7,889 bases of DNA from positions 1-7,889 of the forward strand of contig DATLHO010000308.1 in the NCBI GenBank assembly GCA_035539855.1, given 5' to 3'. Of the stretch, positions 6,255-7,889 are shown piece after piece. A program made the position numbers and the translations under genes. This DNA is from DATLHO01 sp035539855 (GTDB lineage: Bacteria; Bacteroidota; Ignavibacteria; OLB7). The notes under the pieces were generated by a model that saw nothing but the letters and a program-made list of their open reading frames with translations, did not search any database and was not told the origin of the DNA. The stretch's first letter is position 1, and every line of letters starts with the position of its first letter.

Positions 6255-6286
6255 CATCCGCCACGCCGTTTCGGGCGTGGCGGATG
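6255..6286 (+). terminator. Strong hairpin after the outer-membrane protein gene
   Basis: A perfect 13-bp stem pairs CATCCGCCACGCC (6255-6267) with GGCGTGGCGGATG (6274-6286) around the loop GTTTCG. It is followed by TATTATT, a weak T-rich tail, and lies 42 nt after the stop codon. It probably ends the transcript and separates the gene from the next one. A smaller imperfect hairpin (TTCGGG with CCCGAA, 6292-6310) follows directly. The rest of the gap up to 6364 holds a T6 run at 6331-6336 but no clear promoter. Confidence 0.75.
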
Positions 6287-6353
6287 TATTATTCGGGAGG
6301 TCCCCCCGAACTGCGTCGTCGTTGGAACGGTTTTTTCAGTAGCCAGTGTGAAT

Positions 6354-6358
6354 GGAGG
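6354..6358 (+). promoter_or_regulatory. Ribosome binding site that selects a GTG start
   Basis: GGAGG lies 6 nt before a GTG at 6365 and 12 nt before the in-frame ATG at 6371. The 6-nt spacing favours GTG as the start of the small secreted protein. The in-frame ATG at 6284 lies inside the terminator hairpin and is rejected. Confidence 0.6.
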
Positions 6359-6364
6359 TCCACC

Positions 6365-6820
6365 GTGCACATGGTATTGCGCAGACACATTCGGGCAGTG
6401 CTCACCATCGCTTTCGCGACGTTCGTCGCTACGGGATTCAGCTCGATCGCAGCCCAGGTAGGTGATCGCATGGCGACCACGACCGACCGTTCTTCAAACG
6501 GCTCGATCGAGTCATCGATCGTCAACGGGCCGGTCGACGCGCCGCCGCCCGCACCCAACGGACTCAACCTCGAAGTGCTCGCCAGCGGCAGCAGCCGCGA
6601 CCGCGTCACCCTCCGCTTCACGCTTCCGCGCGCGGGCATCGTCCGCATCACTCTCTCGACCGACGACGGCCGCGAAGTCGGCACGCTCGCCAGCGGGCTC
6701 TCCGCCGCGGGTGACAATCGTCTCGAGCTCGACGTGCGCAAGATCCCGCAGGGAACCTACCTTCTTACGCTACAAACGCGTGACGGCAACGCCTCGACGC
6801 GCCTGGTGATCGCCGGATAG
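6365..6820 (+). CDS. Small secreted protein: signal peptide, linker and FlgD-Ig/T9SS sorting-like domain
   Basis: The protein has 151 residues from the GTG at 6365 (149 if the ATG at 6371 is used). Residues 1-30 are a signal peptide: basic LRRHIR, hydrophobic AVLTIAFATFVATGF, and a cleavage-like SSIAAQ. Residues 31-66 are a Ser/Thr/Asn/Pro-rich linker. Residues 67-151 are one beta-sandwich-like domain with LPRAGIVRITLSTDDGREVG, a G-D-N-R-L-E-L-D turn, and IPQGTYLLTLQTRDG. This is the layout of FlgD-Ig or T9SS type-A C-terminal sorting domains. No cargo domain lies before it, which is unusual because these domains normally end large surface proteins. The hairpin upstream suggests a transcript separate from the outer-membrane protein. 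It converges on the lipoprotein gene with only 10 nt between stops. The fold is inferred by pattern and the function is unknown. Confidence 0.75.
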   Translation: MHMVLRRHIRAVLTIAFATFVATGFSSIAAQVGDRMATTTDRSSNGSIESSIVNGPVDAPPPAPNGLNLEVLASGSSRDRVTLRFTLPRAGIVRITLSTDDGREVGTLASGLSAAGDNRLELDVRKIPQGTYLLTLQTRDGNASTRLVIAG

Positions 6821-6830
6821 CCCGGAGATC

Positions 6831-7889
6831 CTACTGCCGTTCGGCGGCGCCTCTGAGGAAGACGGCCAGGACCGTTCCGGCGTCGTCGAGCAGCTCGAGC
6901 TGCGTGTCGACGATCCGCCAGGAGCGCGTCTGACGTAGCGCCGTGAAGAAGCGCGTCTCGAGGCCGATCTGCTCGCACGCCATCTTCGTCGACACGATCT
7001 CCGAGAAGCTCACGTGGCGTCCGTTGAGGCGGGCTCGGCCGCTGAAGCGATTGCAGGAGCCGTTGCCGCGCACGGCGGACTCGTGTTCGTCGATCGTCAG
7101 CCAGGCGCGAGCGGTTCGCTCGGCGTCGGTCAGCGGCGCGCCGTCGATCGCGTTGAGCCGCCACGTGTGCCCGATGATCCCCTCGGCCGCGAGCAGTCCG
7201 AAGCCGCACGTGTCGCCGGCAACCACCCCATCGAATTGCTCCACGACCAGCACCTCGCTGCGTGTTGCGACCTCCATGCGCGGTCGCTGCTCGATGCGAC
7301 CGATGAGCGAGACCATCAGCGACGCTCCGCGCGGAAGCCGCGCTGCATCGAACGCCGAATCGAGTGCGCGCGAGGCTCCGTCGCGCGCGACGGTTACCAC
7401 GAAGTCGCTCGTGCAGTCGCGCAGGCGGGCGCCGCGGGCGTCGCGCGTGTACATGCCGCGCACCTGCAGACGCGGCGTGAACGGACGCGCGTCGAGCTGC
7501 AGCGTCCGGCCCGTGGTGTCTGTGGCGGGGCCGCCGCCGGGCATCGGCACGACCAGCGTGCGCTCGTCGACGATGGCGAGCCCGACATCGCCGCCGGGCC
7601 TCGCGCGCAACAGCACTGCGCTGCTGTCCGGCGCCAGCGTCCAACGGCCGAGCTCGTCGAGCAGGCCGATCGCCGTGCTGTCGGCGCGCAGGTATCGCGT
7701 TCGCAGGAAGTACAGGCTGTCCGCCCGCAACGCGAGCGAGAAGCTCACCGGCGGACACCCCTCGCACGTCACGGTGCCGGTGTATGTCGACGGCAGCTCA
7801 CGGAGCATCTCGCGGGCCGCCTCACCGACCGTCAGCGGCGTCGCCGCGCAGGCCCCGAGCGCTATCGCACAGAGGATCGCGAGCAGAAC
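6831..7889 (-). CDS. NlpE/META (HslJ-like) domain lipoprotein (5' partial)
   Basis: The frame is open to the right edge, giving 352 visible residues; only the first few are missing. The visible start, VLLAILCAIALGAC, is the hydrophobic core of a lipoprotein signal peptide ending in a lipobox L-G-A-C (the cysteine at 7850-7848), so the protein is lipid-anchored. Residues about 35-145 match the NlpE N-domain, with YTGTVTCEGCPP carrying the C-x2-C pair. In E. coli NlpE this domain is linked to envelope and copper stress sensing. Residues about 145-225 resemble the NlpE C-terminal OB-like domain (RGMYTRDA, LRDCTSDF, and VVEQFDGVVAGDTC). Residues about 238-346 are a META/HslJ domain (HTWRLNAIDG, GNGSCNRFSG, IVSTKMAC, LETRFFTAL). 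The ATG at 7808 is internal. The N-domain and META calls are strong, and the middle one is by resemblance. Confidence 0.88.
   Translation of the reverse strand, partial: VLLAILCAIALGACAATPLTVGEAAREMLRELPSTYTGTVTCEGCPPVSFSLALRADSLYFLRTRYLRADSTAIGLLDELGRWTLAPDSSAVLLRARPGGDVGLAIVDERTLVVPMPGGGPATDTTGRTLQLDARPFTPRLQVRGMYTRDARGARLRDCTSDFVVTVARDGASRALDSAFDAARLPRGASLMVSLIGRIEQRPRMEVATRSEVLVVEQFDGVVAGDTCGFGLLAAEGIIGHTWRLNAIDGAPLTDAERTARAWLTIDEHESAVRGNGSCNRFSGRARLNGRHVSFSEIVSTKMACEQIGLETRFFTALRQTRSWRIVDTQLELLDDAGTVLAVFLRGAAERQ

Noticed and set aside
3717..6257. Two minus-strand frames (428 and 417 codons) opposite the outer-membrane protein gene
   Set aside because: They are antisense shadows with biased Ala/Arg/Asp/Val content and no recognisable motif.
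6284..6364. ATG at 6284 as the start of the small secreted protein
   Set aside because: It lies within the terminator stem and would bury the signal peptide. GGAGG points to GTG 6365.

Overview
The window is a GC-rich bacterial chromosomal segment. The FCB group (Bacteroidota, Rhodothermota, Kapabacteria or relatives, possibly Gemmatimonadota) fits best. The reasons are a SusC-like outer-membrane beta-barrel protein with a carboxypeptidase-D regulatory domain, two proteins ending in FlgD-Ig/T9SS-type sorting-like domains, and several starts without a Shine-Dalgarno sequence. The exact phylum cannot be fixed from the sequence alone. The layout looks like ordinary chromosome. No phage, plasmid, transposase, CRISPR or rRNA/tRNA feature was seen.

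Left part (1-3146). The 3' end of a secreted DUF362-family protein on the + strand converges on a block of minus-strand genes across a hairpin at 978-1012. Read in transcription order, the block is an Ada-C-like O6-alkylguanine-DNA alkyltransferase, then a single-domain cyclic-nucleotide-binding (CNB) protein, then a radical SAM protein (COG0731-like) with a C-terminal winged helix. The CNB and radical SAM genes are 18 nt apart and look like a two-gene operon. The alkyltransferase lies 141 nt upstream of them and may have its own promoter.

Middle (3147-3749). About 600 bases without a credible gene separate two divergent genes. This stretch holds two 158-bp direct repeats (about 91 % identical, no gaps), each able to fold into a long hairpin. 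Between them lies a perfect 20-bp-stem palindrome. Outward-facing CCCAC..TATCTTCC motifs flank the repeats on both sides and may be the promoters of the two divergent genes.

Right part (3750-7889). A complete TonB-receptor-like outer-membrane protein is followed by a strong terminator hairpin. Next comes a small secreted protein that is little more than a signal peptide, a linker and a sorting-like Ig domain. Converging on it from the right edge is a truncated lipoprotein gene with an NlpE N-domain, an NlpE-C-like middle and a META/HslJ domain. The right part is therefore all envelope proteins, and the left block is DNA repair plus a radical SAM pair. No single pathway links them. The points most worth checking are the repeat pair, the CNB/radical SAM operon with its altered CNB ligand loop, and the cargo-less sorting-domain protein.
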